Below, piece by piece: positions 49,523 through 61,700 of a stretch of DNA of 64,000 nt. Both the position numbers and the translations under genes were made by a program. Within the stretch, counting starts at the first letter, position 1. The number at the start of each line of letters is the position of its first letter. A model generated the notes under the pieces. That model was not told where the DNA came from. It did not search any database and saw only the letters and a list, made by a program, of their open reading frames with translations. Source of the stretch: Paramecium primaurelia (Eukaryota > Ciliophora > Oligohymenophorea > Peniculida > Parameciidae); assembly GCA_905182975.1 (NCBI GenBank), contig CAJJDM010000067.1, forward strand, positions 222,624-286,623. The letters are read 5' to 3'.

Positions 49523-50907
49523 ACTTAGTTATGGAAGGATTATTGAATTCTATAATATCTGGCAAAATTCTATCCTCTTTTCAATAAACTATTAGAATTA
49601 GCAAAGGATGTCCTATTAAATTGAATAAAAACGCAGGAAAAGATGTTAAATCATGTGAGTTAGTGCAGCCATTCAAGAGGTTGCAGAAAGTTATGAATTT
49701 TAAATAGATGTTATGGGCTAAAAACATCAAATCTATAAAAAAATTTTATGAACATTAAACTTTTCAATACAAAATATAATAAGGAAAAAGGTATCAAATA
49801 GTAAAGACAAATAGAAATTTTGATGGAAAAAGGGAAGCTTTAAATAATTAAGACTATTGAATTCACTAGAAAAGGAATTGTTAATCAAGAAGGCTCTCAC
49901 TTAATAAAAGATTTCTATTTTAAATACAAATTGTCAAGAACTCAAAAACTACGGCATTTATGATCAAATTAAAATTGATACAACATATCTAGAAAGCTAT
50001 AATAATCTAATTCCTTATTAGCCGTTAAAAATATGTGCAATTTTTGAATCATCAATTCTAATTTCTATCAATATATATTATTTAATTTCCCCAGTTTTAT
50101 GATATTTAAGGTTAGATTATTGCCAAATTTGAATTTATTTTACTTTTGAAGAAGAGTTGCATCCAAATCTTTTCCAAAAATGTCGATTACTGAAAAAGAT
50201 CAGAGATTATAAAAATAATACATATAATATACATATATATTATATACATATATCATAGATCTTCTCTTTAGAAACTTGAATTCTCTCTAATGAATTCTGC
50301 CATAGCTTCTGCTGTACGAGCTTTTTAGAATTTAATTTATTCTGGTTTTTCTCCTCCCTTTTTAAAGAATACTAAAGTTGGAAAACCCTTAATTTCCACA
50401 GCATCAGTCTTATGTTGAGTCCAATCCATCTCAGCTATCAACACATTCTAATTATCTGCCAAATTAGCTGCTAATGTTTTATATGCTTCAGCCATATTCT
50501 TGCAATGACCACACCAGGGTGCAAAGAATTTTACTAAAACATCTTGTTTTGATTCTAAAACAATAGAATTGAAATTATCAGATGTTAATTCAATTACTTT
50601 TCCTTCATTTGTGACATCAGCAATAACCGACATAGCTATGACCAACAGTACTATATATTTCATATTAATAATATTAATAATATAAATACATATAAATTAT
50701 ATATTGAACTAATTTATATAGATTATTTTTTTTTGAATGTTTGTCACTATTCAAATATTGTATTCTTGTAATACTAGCATCTTACATTCAACTTATTATG
50801 ATTCAGCATCTTTATAAATTTATTTTCTTAGTAGGATTGAAATTGTCATAGGGTATACTAATTTCAACCTTTTTATAAGGTTTTTCTTCTATAACTATAT
50901 CCTATAT
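49523..50907. repeat. Contig-overlap duplicate, copy C (1,385 bp)
   Basis: Repeat of 46325-47709 that runs on into unique sequence to the right, so this is the copy attached to the right-hand contig. Confidence 0.9.
50253..50663 (-). CDS. PDI-type single-thioredoxin-domain protein (copy C)
   Basis: Third appearance of the 136-residue CGHC thioredoxin. This copy is joined to the unique right flank and is the one to keep as the reference gene if the overlaps are collapsed. Confidence 0.85.
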
Positions 50908-51003
50908 TCCTTTAGTATAGTTGTGTGTTTTTTTGATAATATCAAACAAGTAAGCAGATATATACAAAAAATTTCCTAAAGCAATTAAAAATTATAATAG
51001 CAT
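50803..51003 (-). CDS. Possible small membrane protein
   Basis: A minus-strand frame starts MLLQFLIALGNFLYISAYLF, one or two membrane helices, and ends after a Lys-rich tail (EEKPYKKVEISIPYDNFN) at TGA 50803. That is 66 residues from the ATG used. The same frame is open upstream to about 51150 with more hydrophobic sequence (LSFLFILQYLLLYINFIQF) but no ATG, so an earlier exon or start may exist. The family is unknown. Parts of it are repeated in the contig overlaps (47605-47709 and 49465-49521). Confidence 0.4.
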
Positions 51004-51651
51004 CCTAATGAAATATTCTGCTGCTTAACAACTTTCTTCTTTTATCGAGGAGAAGATTCTGATAATATATTAAAATTAGATAAAATTTATGTATAATAAC
51101 AAATATTACAATATAAATAAAAATGATAATCTGGATGTATAGAAAAAATCAAAGTGGGGGTTAAAAAAGCGTTTAAAATTTATTCATTTTGATAATTTTA
51201 CAAGAATAAGGGCAATAATCAATGATTCATTTGTCTATTACTTTTCAGGTATTTTAATTACAACAATTAAAAAAACCTATTATCATTGTGAGTTCTTTAA
51301 AGAATTTACTGATAATAGCGAATGAAAAATATAGTAGTCAACTCATACTTAATCATTGAGGTGATTTATTTTTATTACGTATTAACTAGAGAGTTATTAT
51401 TAAGCTTCATGAATTTTAAATGAGGAAAATAATTAAAAAAAAATAGCCAGTTATTTTTTAATACTAACTGCTTGAATTAAATATTATAGTTCTAATCAAT
51501 CTAACTCTACTTTGATGAGTATGGCTTTAGATAAGTGAGTATCTTCTGTTAAAAGTTATATTAAAAACGAGATTATCATATAGTTGTATGGTATAAATAC
51601 AAATGGATTTTTCTTTTGTAAAATAACATTTTAATTAAATTAACACAATCA
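51004..51651. other. Region without a clear gene
   Basis: About 650 bp of AT-rich DNA. The left part may hold an upstream exon of the small membrane protein on the minus strand. I see no other supported frame. Confidence 0.4.
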
Positions 51652-51937
51652 ATGGGATCTTGCTCCTCAAAAAAATTATAAACACATCATACTTTGGCTC
51701 TTAACTCGTAGACAACATGTGCTTAAGTTCATTCTCGAATGACCTGGGCTGACAAATGCTTACAGCAACCAAAAGAGAGAATAATTCAACCCTACAATCC
51801 TAACAGTTCAAATACTAAATATATCATTAGGTCTCCAATATTAGTATAATGTAGAAGTGGAAGGAGTCATTTTTGACATCATAGCCCCTCCAGACCTATT
51901 AGACGATGATAACTTAGAGCCTTTTGAAGAAGAATGA
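51652..51937 (+). CDS. Possible small N-myristoylated protein
   Basis: The frame begins MGSCSSKKLQTHHTLALNS, a strong N-myristoylation plus palmitoylation-type start. A second frame gives FNPTILTVQILNISLG and ends acidic (APPDLLDDDNLEPFEEE) before TGA at 51935-51937. They join in frame only if a GTAG...ACAG intron of about 58 nt is removed, roughly twice the length usual here, or if one base is missing. The local base composition is less AT-rich than the flanks, which supports coding. Function unknown. Confidence 0.4.
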
Positions 51938-52548
51938 GGCTGTATTTATTTGATACCCACTTCATATATATATATGAAATGTAATTATAATATTTAACAT
52001 TGTGGTCATCTTGTAGGAGAAACTTATTAAACTTTAATTTTCTCTAGAAATCATTATCTCAAATTCTGAACATAAGAATATTCTTGTAATAGAGGGAAGT
52101 TACAATAGAAATCATAAATCTGATATCTATTCAAAAAATAAGGAATCGGAAGTATTTTAAAATTTTTGTGACAATTTTTTTGATTTATTTTAAAGATCAA
52201 ATAAAAATTCTAATTGTATTTAGATTGAAGGTAACTTTAGAGATCATAATGAAAATCATAGGTTTTATGTTACCATATATCAATTTAAAATCTTATAAAC
52301 TAATAATTTTTATAAAAATTTCAATAAGTGTAATTTCCATATGAATTAAATACAAAACTTATTCTTCGAATTATATCTTTTCTTTATATAGGTTATAATT
52401 TCTAATAAAATTTTATATCATGATAATTTCCTTAATTGATATTATATAATAGCTTGAAGTTGATAGACTAATAATATCACTGAAATAACGCTCTAAATAA
52501 TAATAAAATTTAATATCATAAAAAAGCAGAAAATAAATACTAAATAAT
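51938..52548. other. Intergenic region with an ATG-less open frame
   Basis: A plus-strand frame is open from about 51981 to TGA at 52437-52439 without an ATG. It includes two loosely similar stretches (VIEGSYNRNHKSD and QIEGNFRDHNENH). This could be a gene fragment or chance. Otherwise it is AT-rich spacer behind the kinase stop. Confidence 0.25.
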
Positions 52549-54509
52549 TCAATTAGTTGTTTTTAAATTTTAAATATAATTGCAGTAGTATGCTTCTGAA
52601 ATATTCCATCTTGCTTCCATGTTATAAGTTAAACATTTAGTAATGAAATCTTTGCATTCTTGTGAAACATTTGGTTTTTAAGGAAATTTAACTTAATAAG
52701 AGTTTAAAATAACTCTTTCCTAAGAGATAACTACTAATATTTTACTTAAGCTATTCTTTCCTATGACATTCCATCTCCAAAAGGCTTTTTACCATAAACC
52801 ATTTCAAATAAAATAACTCCCACTGACCATACATCTACTTTAGTACTTATTTAGATATTTTATTGTTCTAAAAAGCATTCTGGAGGTAAATACCAATATG
52901 TTCCTAATCCTTATGAAGTTAATTCTTATCTAGTAGTATCATAGTCTAAAACCTTACACAATCCAAAATCAGTAATCTTAACTTCACCTTTATGAAATAA
53001 AATATTTTAAGGTTTTAAATCATAATGGATGATTTTAGTAGGACTGCAACTCATATAATGTAATGCTGCTAATACTTAACGAATAATAAGCTTTGCTTCC
53101 TTTTCTGCTAATAATTTATATTTCTTCAAATGTTAATTTAAATCTGTTCCATCACAAAATTCTAATACTGTACTATTTCTTATAATTATGATTTATATAC
53201 CAAAAAGAATCTTAATCTATTTCTTATGTGTCATATAAAGATACTATATTAATATGTTTTAGTCTCTTATGAATATCATTTTCTCTTAATGCATGTTTAA
53301 TATAATTATTTTTTGCATTTTCATTCCATTATGGATTTAAATAATGAATTTTACAAGCACAAACTCGAAATTCTTATAAATCAAAGGATTTATAAACTTC
53401 AGAGAATCCACCTTTTCCCAATAAACCTAATGTTTAATATCTCTATGCAATTAATGGCCATTTTGGTTCTGCTCTATAATATCGACAACTAAATAAATAA
53501 TAATTTATCATAGTTACCCCTATTCCTCCATAAATCTTCTAGTTTTATATGCTAATTATTATTTCTCTTCTTCTAATTTTTATAGTTTTAATTTAAGTTC
53601 TTCTTCTTCTTTTTTTAATATACTTAATTAGAATTAGATTCTAAGTTTCCTTTGATTATTATCCAAATCTCCATTCTATAAATCTAATTCAAATACTAAT
53701 TTAGTTTATTTATCTTTTTATATTTTTGTTAAGGATTTATCTTTAATTTCATTTTTTTATTTTTCTAATTCATTTCTTTCATTTTCTAATTTTTATAAAT
53801 TTTATTTAACTTGTTTAATTTCATATCCATCTTACCATTCCTCTACAAACCTTACATTATTTCTAGAACTAATAAATTCACCTAATCTATAACGTTCCCT
53901 CTCTAGATATTCTCTCATTTTTTCCCGCTTTAATTCTTCTACTTATTTTAAGGCCTCTGCAAATACTACTTAAGTTCTCTTTTTAAAAGCATTATGTTAT
54001 TAAATTAACTCTTAACGTTCATTTTCTAATTGTTATTTCTCCTATCTTAATTACTTTTCAACTTATTCTTTCTCCATCAATTTTTATTACAATTTATTTG
54101 CTTCATCATCACTTTATTTTTAAACTGACTATAAAATAACTTTACTATCTTTTGGTTTAACAAATGAACTTTTATCATTCCCTTAAGCTTTTAATTTACT
54201 TTCCTCTGTGTTTTTTTACTATAACGCTTTACTCTAATTACCCGCTTCATTACTTACACCATTTGTTTATTTCAAGTATTTGTAGATCGTTTAACAATTA
54301 GGTGGATTAGTTAATGGTAATTAAATATTATCATTAGATGATTCATCATCACTTTTTAATTTAAGTGACATCTTTTTCTTAGGTAACTCTGAATCCATCT
54401 TTCTTTTTCTACTTATTCTCTATCTATCTTATGAATTTTCAGGATTTTGATTAAAATAATGGGTTATCAACTATTAACCTGAATTCGATTATTGTATTTC
54501 TTCTGACAT
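52549..54509 (-). CDS. Tousled-like protein kinase (TLK)
   Basis: Minus-strand gene for about 630 residues with a few short introns, one near 53190-53211. The C-terminal kinase domain is clearly TLK: LLGKGGFSEVYKSFDL, ACKIHYLNPQW, STVLEFCDGTDL, the catalytic loop HYDLKPQNILF (HYD instead of HRD, as in TLKs), KITDFGL, LTSQGLGTYWYLPPECF, and KVDVWSVGVILFEM. The N-terminal half is charged coiled coil (KLMEKEQVEKQLRQEKQQ), as in animal and plant TLKs, which oligomerise and phosphorylate the histone chaperone ASF1. The extreme N-terminus (MSEEIQQSNSGQQLITHYF) contains a PCNA-binding-like box. The start is the first ATG before this, with a basic stretch RKRKM behind it. Probably a nuclear chromatin-assembly kinase. 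Confidence 0.92.
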
Positions 54510-54612
54510 TTTTAGTGTGTTTTTTATTATTTTTATTATTTGCACACACTTTACTATAAAATGATAATAAGAATTAATAAATAACACAAAAAAAGGTTCA
54601 TATGTTATAAAA

Positions 54613-55399
54613 TCAAATTCTCTTTTTTGAACCTTAAATTGAGCCATCATTTTTTTAAGCTCTTCTTTATGATATAAGTTTTCCATATGCTTTCATTACC
54701 TTCTCTCCTTCTTCCTTCTTCTTTGGATCATTCGCCATTAAAGCATCCAACAATTTCTATCTCCTTATTGTACTTATGATCAAACTAAAAGGCAAATTTT
54801 TATTAATTGGTTAATTACTTCCATGTCCTAAACGTCCATTTATCATGTCTATATATTAATATACTCTTTACCTTTAAAAAAATCAATTACCATTGTCTCC
54901 TTTGAATTACTTTTACCATCTCCGTTTTTATTTTTAATAATTTCTAAGAATTCCTTAAATTCAATAGACCCATCATCATCAACAGTATAAATAAGCTTCT
55001 TAACATCTTCTCGTGATTCAGCTATGCCTAAAGAAATTAATGGTTCCTCTAATTCATCTATACCAATTGACTCTAATCATTTAAATTGTAATTTTATACT
55101 TGATCCATCCTCATCTAAAGAGTTAAAGTATTATTTTAATTAAGAACGCTCTTTGTCATTAAAATCAATCAAATGTTTATTCTTTCTCTTCAATAACCAG
55201 TGTCTCAACATTGCTTCTTACTTCAATTTAGAAATCATTGCTTTACCAGTTTTGAATCTTACTCATAAAATTCTTTAATTCTCTTATTCTTTTTAGCTAT
55301 CAGCTCCTCATATGTTATATTTTCCAATCCTTATGTTTTAATCATTTCTCCAATCTATTCATTTGTATAATTTGTAAAATCCATGTTATCATAATCCAT
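54613..55399 (-). CDS. EF-hand calcium-binding protein
   Basis: The protein has 236 residues after three introns of 26, 27 and 23 nt. The 27-nt intron contains an in-frame TGA and splits the first EF-hand loop. The spliced loop is DEDGSKSIGIDE, a complete 12-residue Ca2+ loop with Glu at position 12. The second loop, VDDDGSIEFKEF, lacks two residues between Ser and Ile and is probably weak or non-binding. The start is MDYDNMDFTNYTNEQIGEM; the C-terminal tail is basic (SQRRAQKNDGSIQGSKKRI). The EF-hand pair resembles calmodulin/centrin-like sensors, but the flanking regions fit no family I know. It lies 103 bp upstream of the Tousled-like kinase on the same strand. Confidence 0.88.
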
Positions 55400-55937
55400 T
55401 TTATATAATATATATATATATATCAAATTATAAACAAACATATTTTATGTTATACATTATATCTTACAACATACATGGATATATTCCCACACAATGATAT
55501 AAAGTTATTTGTGACAAATTTGATTTTACATTCATTTTAACTAAATGATTACAATATAAATCTAAAAAATCTTAAGAATTTATTTTCAATAAAAAAACCA
55601 TAAAGTTATAGTAAACAAGTAAAATAAATGAATAAATTCAAATAATTTCATATATCTCTTAGAATTGTTATATATAGATTTAGGAAGTTATTTCTTTTTA
55701 TTAAAAAAATTACTGTGTATTTAAAATATTTTTATAAATTATAAGTCTTTAATTATTACTCTCTGTTTTATTTATTCTTATTTTTGAGAGATTGTTTCAA
55801 ATTTTTAGATGATACCCAATTCTATATACAAAAAAAGTAATTTTATCTATAAAATCTTAAAGATGTTTTGTTTATCACTTTTTAATAAAGCCATAAAAAC
55901 ATTCCTGATACATATTTATTAAAATAACTCATGATAC
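55400..55937. other. Intergenic region, nothing recognised
   Basis: About 540 bp of AT-rich DNA between the start of the EF-hand gene and the stop of the coiled-coil gene. A short TA-dinucleotide run sits near 55410-55425. No supported reading frame. Confidence 0.5.
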
Positions 55938-58900
55938 TCATTATTATGGTTTATCTGATATTCTAAAACTGTTTCCAGGAGTAATTGGTGGTATCAACTC
56001 TAACATGGATGGAATCTATTACTATAGCTTTGAATATTTTTCTCTCCAACCTTCATTATCCTAGAAATAGTATAATTATTACTTGTAATAAATCTTCACT
56101 ACTCTTACTTAAACGTTCTATTTCAACATTTAATTAACTGATAATATTTCTAAGTAAATTTAATTCACTTTCATTTGATGTAACTTTTCTCTTCCATCTT
56201 TCTATTTCCAATTCTTAACCAGCTAATTTATTATTTGATTCTAATTTTTCATTATACAATTTTTCTTAATCTTAAGTCAATTTTTAAAATCTTCTTCTCC
56301 AATCTTCAACTTCTTTTTCTCTTGCTTCAACTGTCTTTTCTAATATCTTATAATCTAATTTTTCATTTTCTAATAATTGTAATTAATATTAAGTATTTTG
56401 TTTTTACATATTCTCTAATTCTATATTTTTCTAACCAATAATTTCATTCAAATAATTAACATGTTATGTTAATTTATTTAATTCATTTTACAAATCATTC
56501 CATTAATCATCCTCTTTCTTATTATCCTTTAATTGAATTTCATATTATTTTGTGACTTATCTAAATTAATGAATGTCATCTTCTTTACTTCTTAATACAT
56601 TTAATAATCTATTAATTTCTTCTTATTATTATTCTTCATTAATTTATTGTTATTCTAATTGTTTTTTCTTATCATCTAATTATCTTTATAATAACATTAT
56701 TTATTATTTTAATTCTTCAATTTATTGAATCTATTTTTATATCTATTCAAACAATCGTTTATTTTCAACTGTTAATGGTTATAATTAATCAATTAATTAT
56801 TCAGTTTAATGAATTTATTATCTATTTAATTCTAATTCTTAATTCTTATTTTTTAACATTACTTTTAATCTTTCAATTTCACTAGACATCATTGCACATT
56901 TATTTTCTAATTTCTCTTACTCTCTTCTTGTTTAATCATATTGATTTTATAATTATTAATATTTATCACTTAAATCTTAATATTTCTCAATTTCTTAATT
57001 GAATAAATCTTATAATTTTCTAAATTCTTATTCAATTTATTATAATCTCTTTATTTCTATATCTTTATTATCTAAATCTCTTAATAATTTATCTTATTAT
57101 GTTTATAATTCTCTTATATTTGATATTAACTTTTAATTATTTTATGAAAGATCTTCAATATCATTTTATTATTGTTTAATAATCATCTCTAAATTTTATT
57201 AATCCTTTAATTCTATTTTATATTAATCTATTTTCTTTCTATAATCTTCATTTTATTATGCTCTTTCATTTTCCAAATCTTAAAATCTTGTTTACCATAA
57301 ACCAATTTCTCTATTATCATTATTTATGATTTCTTTAAGTAGTGTCACTTATTATTCTAATGGTTACAATTTAATTATATTCTATTCTAATTAAGTTATT
57401 TAAGCATTAAGAATATCATTTTATAATTTTAATTCATCATTCTATTTTTCTAATGAATTTATTTTAGCTATTTAATCATTAATTCTTTCCTCAAATTCAG
57501 GATATGCATCTAATTTATGTCTTTATGTATTTATAGTTAATTCTAAAGAATTCAAATGCAATAATAAAGATGCAATTTACTTGTTTAAATTATTATTAAA
57601 TATCTTCAATCTTTATAATTCATTCTTCTAATTAGCATCCAATTCTCTTGATTTTTCTATCTATTATTCATAAGACTATATAACAATTTGAATTTTATCT
57701 AAATCTGTTTTTAATTATTCACATTCCTTAATCTTCTTATTGAAAGCTATTCTTAATTAATTTGTATCTGATTCACTTGTCTAAAGAGCTTGCAATTCAC
57801 TAAGTATATCTTATTTTTTTCTATCTACATTTTATAGATCCTTAACTAATTATCCATTAATATCCAATTATTTCTTTAATTCAGATTCTAAAATCTATAT
57901 TCTTTATTCTAATTCACTAATCTAATCATCTTTAGTATCATCTATTTCCATTTCAAGTTCAACAATCTTCTATCTCATCTTTTCTACAGTATCTGATTTT
58001 TATTATACTAATTTTCCTTATGGATCTTATGACTTAATATTTTATTATCTTTATAATTCATTAATAGTTCCAATTAATCTAGCTACTCTTGATTATGAAA
58101 GAATCAATTCTTAATATAATTGAAGAGCCTTCTCCTTTTATTATTCTTTTTCTATCTTATAACCATCTATTTGATGAACTTCAATACTCAAAGAAAATAT
58201 CTTGGATCTTTATTATTCTATTTCTTATCCTTATTCTAAACATTTTGATTCTAATTATTATATTGTTGCTTTTTATCCTTCACATCTCAGTACTAATTAT
58301 TTATATTTATCATTAATATTCTACAATTATGTATTTTATTATTCTGATGTTAAATATTTGTTTTTCCATAATTCAGATTCTTATCTTTTCTATTACAATA
58401 GTTAATTCAAAGCATCTAACTCTCTTTAAATACTTTATATTTCAGACTATCTATTTCTAATTAATGATTCATTTGTTAATTCTGAAGATATTAATTAATT
58501 TTATAATTTTTCAATCTAATTATTATCTTAAATTGTAACTTTTTCAATTCTCTTAATTATAGGTACTCCTTCAATCTTTATTTATCCCAATTCAAAATTA
58601 TTATTGAAATTTTTCAATTCTTCTTATAGTTTAATAATTCTTTATTATGAAACATCTAACAATCTCTATAATCTACTAATTTCAGAACAATTTTAATTAT
58701 ATTTTTCTCTCCATTATTCAGATCCAGTTAATGTATCTTAAAGTTCTTATCTAAGTGATTATATTGTATTTTATTATGATTTCACTCTTGACTCATATTT
58801 TGTTAATAAATTAATTCTAATCTTACTATCATTTAATTCATTTTATAATTCATTTCTATTTTATTTTAATTATTATATTTGTAAGAGTTATTCCTTAACT

Positions 58901-60402
58901 ACTTTATCTTTCTCTTAACAAATATGTTCTTACTTTTTAACTTATTATGCTAATTATTCTAATTCTCCTAATTATCTTCTATAATCTTCTTAATCTTTGA
59001 GTAATGAATTGATTTTTTTATTTGCAATATTTAATTCCTATTCAACTGCTTAAAACTCTTAAATTTAAATTGTTTTTTATCTTAATAGAGCAAGTGTTTC
59101 ATTTAAAACTTTATCTTTTTATACAATTGAAGCCTATAAGTTCTATTTATCAATAATTAATAAATCTATTTATTCCTATAATCTTTAAATTTACCTATTA
59201 TCTCTTTGTAACTATTATAATATAATAATTTAATACTTTTTAATTCACATCCTCTAAAGTTTGTATTCTACTATTCAATTATTCAATATCATTAAAAGAG
59301 TTTTCTAAACGAATATTTGATTCATCCAATAAACCTTAAAGTCTTATTTTCTCTTCATCTAATTATGTGTTTTCTACTGTTACAATCTTCTCCTCTCTTA
59401 CAATTTATATCTTTGGTTTCTCTTATAATAATCCATTTAATCTAGCTATTTCTTTATCTTTCTCATCTAATTTTCCTATTTAATTTGTCAATTCACTTAA
59501 TCGTTTCTAAAATTCCAATTATTATTATCTCAAACCATTTAATTCATTGTTTAATAAATTATTTTAATGTTCCTTTTCAAATAAATTAACTTATGTTTAT
59601 TAAAGTAATTAAGAATGATTTTCAGGACTCTTCTCTATCTTTTACTTTTCAGTCTATTATTCATTCAATTCAACTTATGGAGAATGTGGTTAAGTGTCTA
59701 TATTCTCTATTAAATCATATTTCTTTAATCCTTCTTCTCTTAATTCTAATAGTCGTTTTCTCTCATTTTCAGATTTTGTGAATCTATCTTTCCAAAGTTC
59801 AACATCATGTTTCCAATTGATTATTTAATTCTTTAAGTCTTAGTTAATTAACTCCCAATTCTTATTTTATTATAAGAACTATTCTAATGAATTGTATTTG
59901 TTATTCAACTATATTAATTGAATTAAGTTTTACTTCTTGTATCTCTCTATCTTTGAAGAGTAATAGCTAAATATTTCTTTGTAATTCTTGGTCCACTTCC
60001 CTTAACACATCTATTTATTATTCCAATTCTAAAATTTTTAATTAAGCTTGTTCTAAATCCCTTGATTTTACTTAAAGCAATTAACTTAATTGTTTGTTTT
60101 CTTCTGACAATATTGAGTTTTTAGATTCATATTATATGAGCTTAAATGAAAAATGGATATATACTGATTATTCGTATGTAACATAGAGATCTAATTATTA
60201 CTGGATTTTGAAAGAATGCTCCTTTTAAGCTTCGACTTCAGCCATAAGCTCAGCAATTCTAATTTCACAGTATGCAATATCGGCCGTAGCAGGTAAATTA
60301 GGTTTACGGACATTCTTGTAGACAATTTCTAAAGATAGATTCATTAAAGATACTTTCTTCAGGATCAGGGATGTAAAGACTTTGAATTGTATTGGTGTCC
60401 AT
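55938..60402 (-). CDS. Very long coiled-coil protein
   Basis: Minus-strand gene of about 1,460 residues. The start MDTNTIQSLYIPDPEE is joined by a 25-nt intron (phase 1) to a short globular part (IVYKNVRKPNLPATADIA). A 24-nt intron follows, then more than 1,300 residues of Gln/Glu/Asn/Leu-rich heptads. A further 22-nt intron lies near 56066-56087. The C-terminus (QQQIPSMLELIPPITPGNSF) is non-coiled. No motor, kinase or membrane domain is visible. Proteins like this in ciliates are often cytoskeletal, basal-body or Golgi tethers; I cannot choose. The whole block is T-rich on the plus strand, which produces several spurious plus-strand frames. Confidence 0.8.
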
Positions 60403-60684
60403 TAAAATATAAATATTATTGCTCACTAAATCTTGGATTTTATCATATAATTTTCATTTCATTTATTGATATTTAATTATCATTTATTAGATTATTCTTT
60501 ATCTAATACAAACTTCTCTCTCCTCACATATATACTTATAAGAGAATCTATTTATTAATGTATTCATTATAGAAGTAAAGTTCAATTAAATATAGTATTA
60601 ATATAAATTAGATACAAGATAGAAAAAAATTAGATGATTAATAATAATATATATTTTTGATTAAAGGAAAATAAAATAAAATGA

Positions 60685-61028
60685 TCAATTCTTTTTTAAA
60701 AAAAGCTATTCAACACTTTTCCTTTCAATATCGGAACAGTTTTAAAGTATGCATTCCATCAATGAATAAGATTATGGTACTTTACCTAAACATGTGTCAA
60801 ACTAATAATTTCAAATTTTATATATACTTTTTCTAGATCTTTATCTTTTTCAAGATCATTTGCACAATTCTCAAGATTTTCAGCACATCCTTAAGTTCTT
60901 GCACAACCTCCTGCTTATTTTTTGCAATGTTTTGTCATGCATCTAGTCATTTCATCATCTTCATTTTTATGAACTTACCTTGCTGTGATTGTCAAAATCA
61001 TAAGTGCAACGATTAAGATATATTTCAT
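60685..61028 (-). CDS. Small secreted cysteine-rich protein
   Basis: 105 residues after one 26-nt intron (60802-60827). The signal peptide is MKYILIVALMILTITA. The mature part has eight Cys (RCMTKHCKKQAGGCARTQGC..ENCANDL..DTCLGKVP..MECILQNCSD), which would allow four disulfides, and is otherwise helical and charged. Probably secreted or lodged in a secretory compartment. A 36-nt GTAA...CTAG stretch after the signal peptide (60943-60978) could be a second intron, but reading through it is also in frame. Family unknown. It sits about 280 bp upstream of the coiled-coil gene on the same strand. Confidence 0.75.
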
Positions 61029-61700
61029 TTTAAATAATTGTTAATAATACATAGTAATGATAATTTATATATATTAAAAATTTCAGTATTAATATATTTA
61101 ATAAATTAATTTATCTCTAAAATATATCTTAAGTAAATTCCTTAAATCCAAACCAATATCGTATTCGATATTTTGTGTTAGATTTAACATTTATAATAAT
61201 CCACTTAATATGACTAATTACAGTATGTTAATTAATAATACATGTAAACATATGATATTATTTATCTATAAAGATTACATTAGAGTTAATTTTTACATTC
61301 ATCACTATATCTTTAATAATCTATTTACTATAATCCTCATTCATCATATGTTTAAATAACTTATAAAGGTCTTTCTTCTAAAATTGGAGATTAAGATTAA
61401 TTACAAGTATAATGAAATTATAAATAAATTTTCTAAAAAGCCAATCTTCATAAAGGGAAATCTAATTGAAATCCATATTTTTGAATTAATTTATTATTAA
61501 AATTTGTCATAATTATAATCTTTAAAGTTTATACTTTTTTCAATATTTAATTTTTAAATCAATAATACCATATTTTTTAATCTTTATGATATTTTGTATT
61601 ATTTAGTTCTTCTAACTTTGGTTTAAATCTATTAATATTATAATTAATTTCTATTTAATAGTATATAAGTATTAATTATTAATAAAATAAAACTATTAAA
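61029..61700. other. Divergent intergenic region, no gene seen
   Basis: About 670 bp of AT-rich DNA between the divergent starts of the Cys-rich protein and the GTPase. It probably holds both promoters. I found no supported frame or RNA gene. Confidence 0.5.

Noticed and set aside
51981..52439. A gene in the ATG-less open frame downstream of the MGSCSSK ORF
   Set aside because: With TGA as the only stop, an open run of about 150 codons is not rare by chance. It lacks a start and any known motif.
55095..55125. In-frame TGA in the EF-hand gene as recoding or a nonsense mutation
   Set aside because: A 27-nt GTA...TAG intron removes it and restores a perfect 12-residue EF-hand loop.
55400..55440. 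TA-dinucleotide run as a retained internal eliminated sequence boundary or telomere
   Set aside because: It is a simple TA run with no matching flank or telomeric G4T2/G3T3-type repeat, and the adjacent genes are intact.
58089..58405. Plus-strand hydrophobic ORFs within 56235-59781
   Set aside because: They are antisense shadows of the minus-strand coiled-coil gene; Gln/Lys/Glu codons read backwards give Leu/Phe/Ile-rich nonsense.
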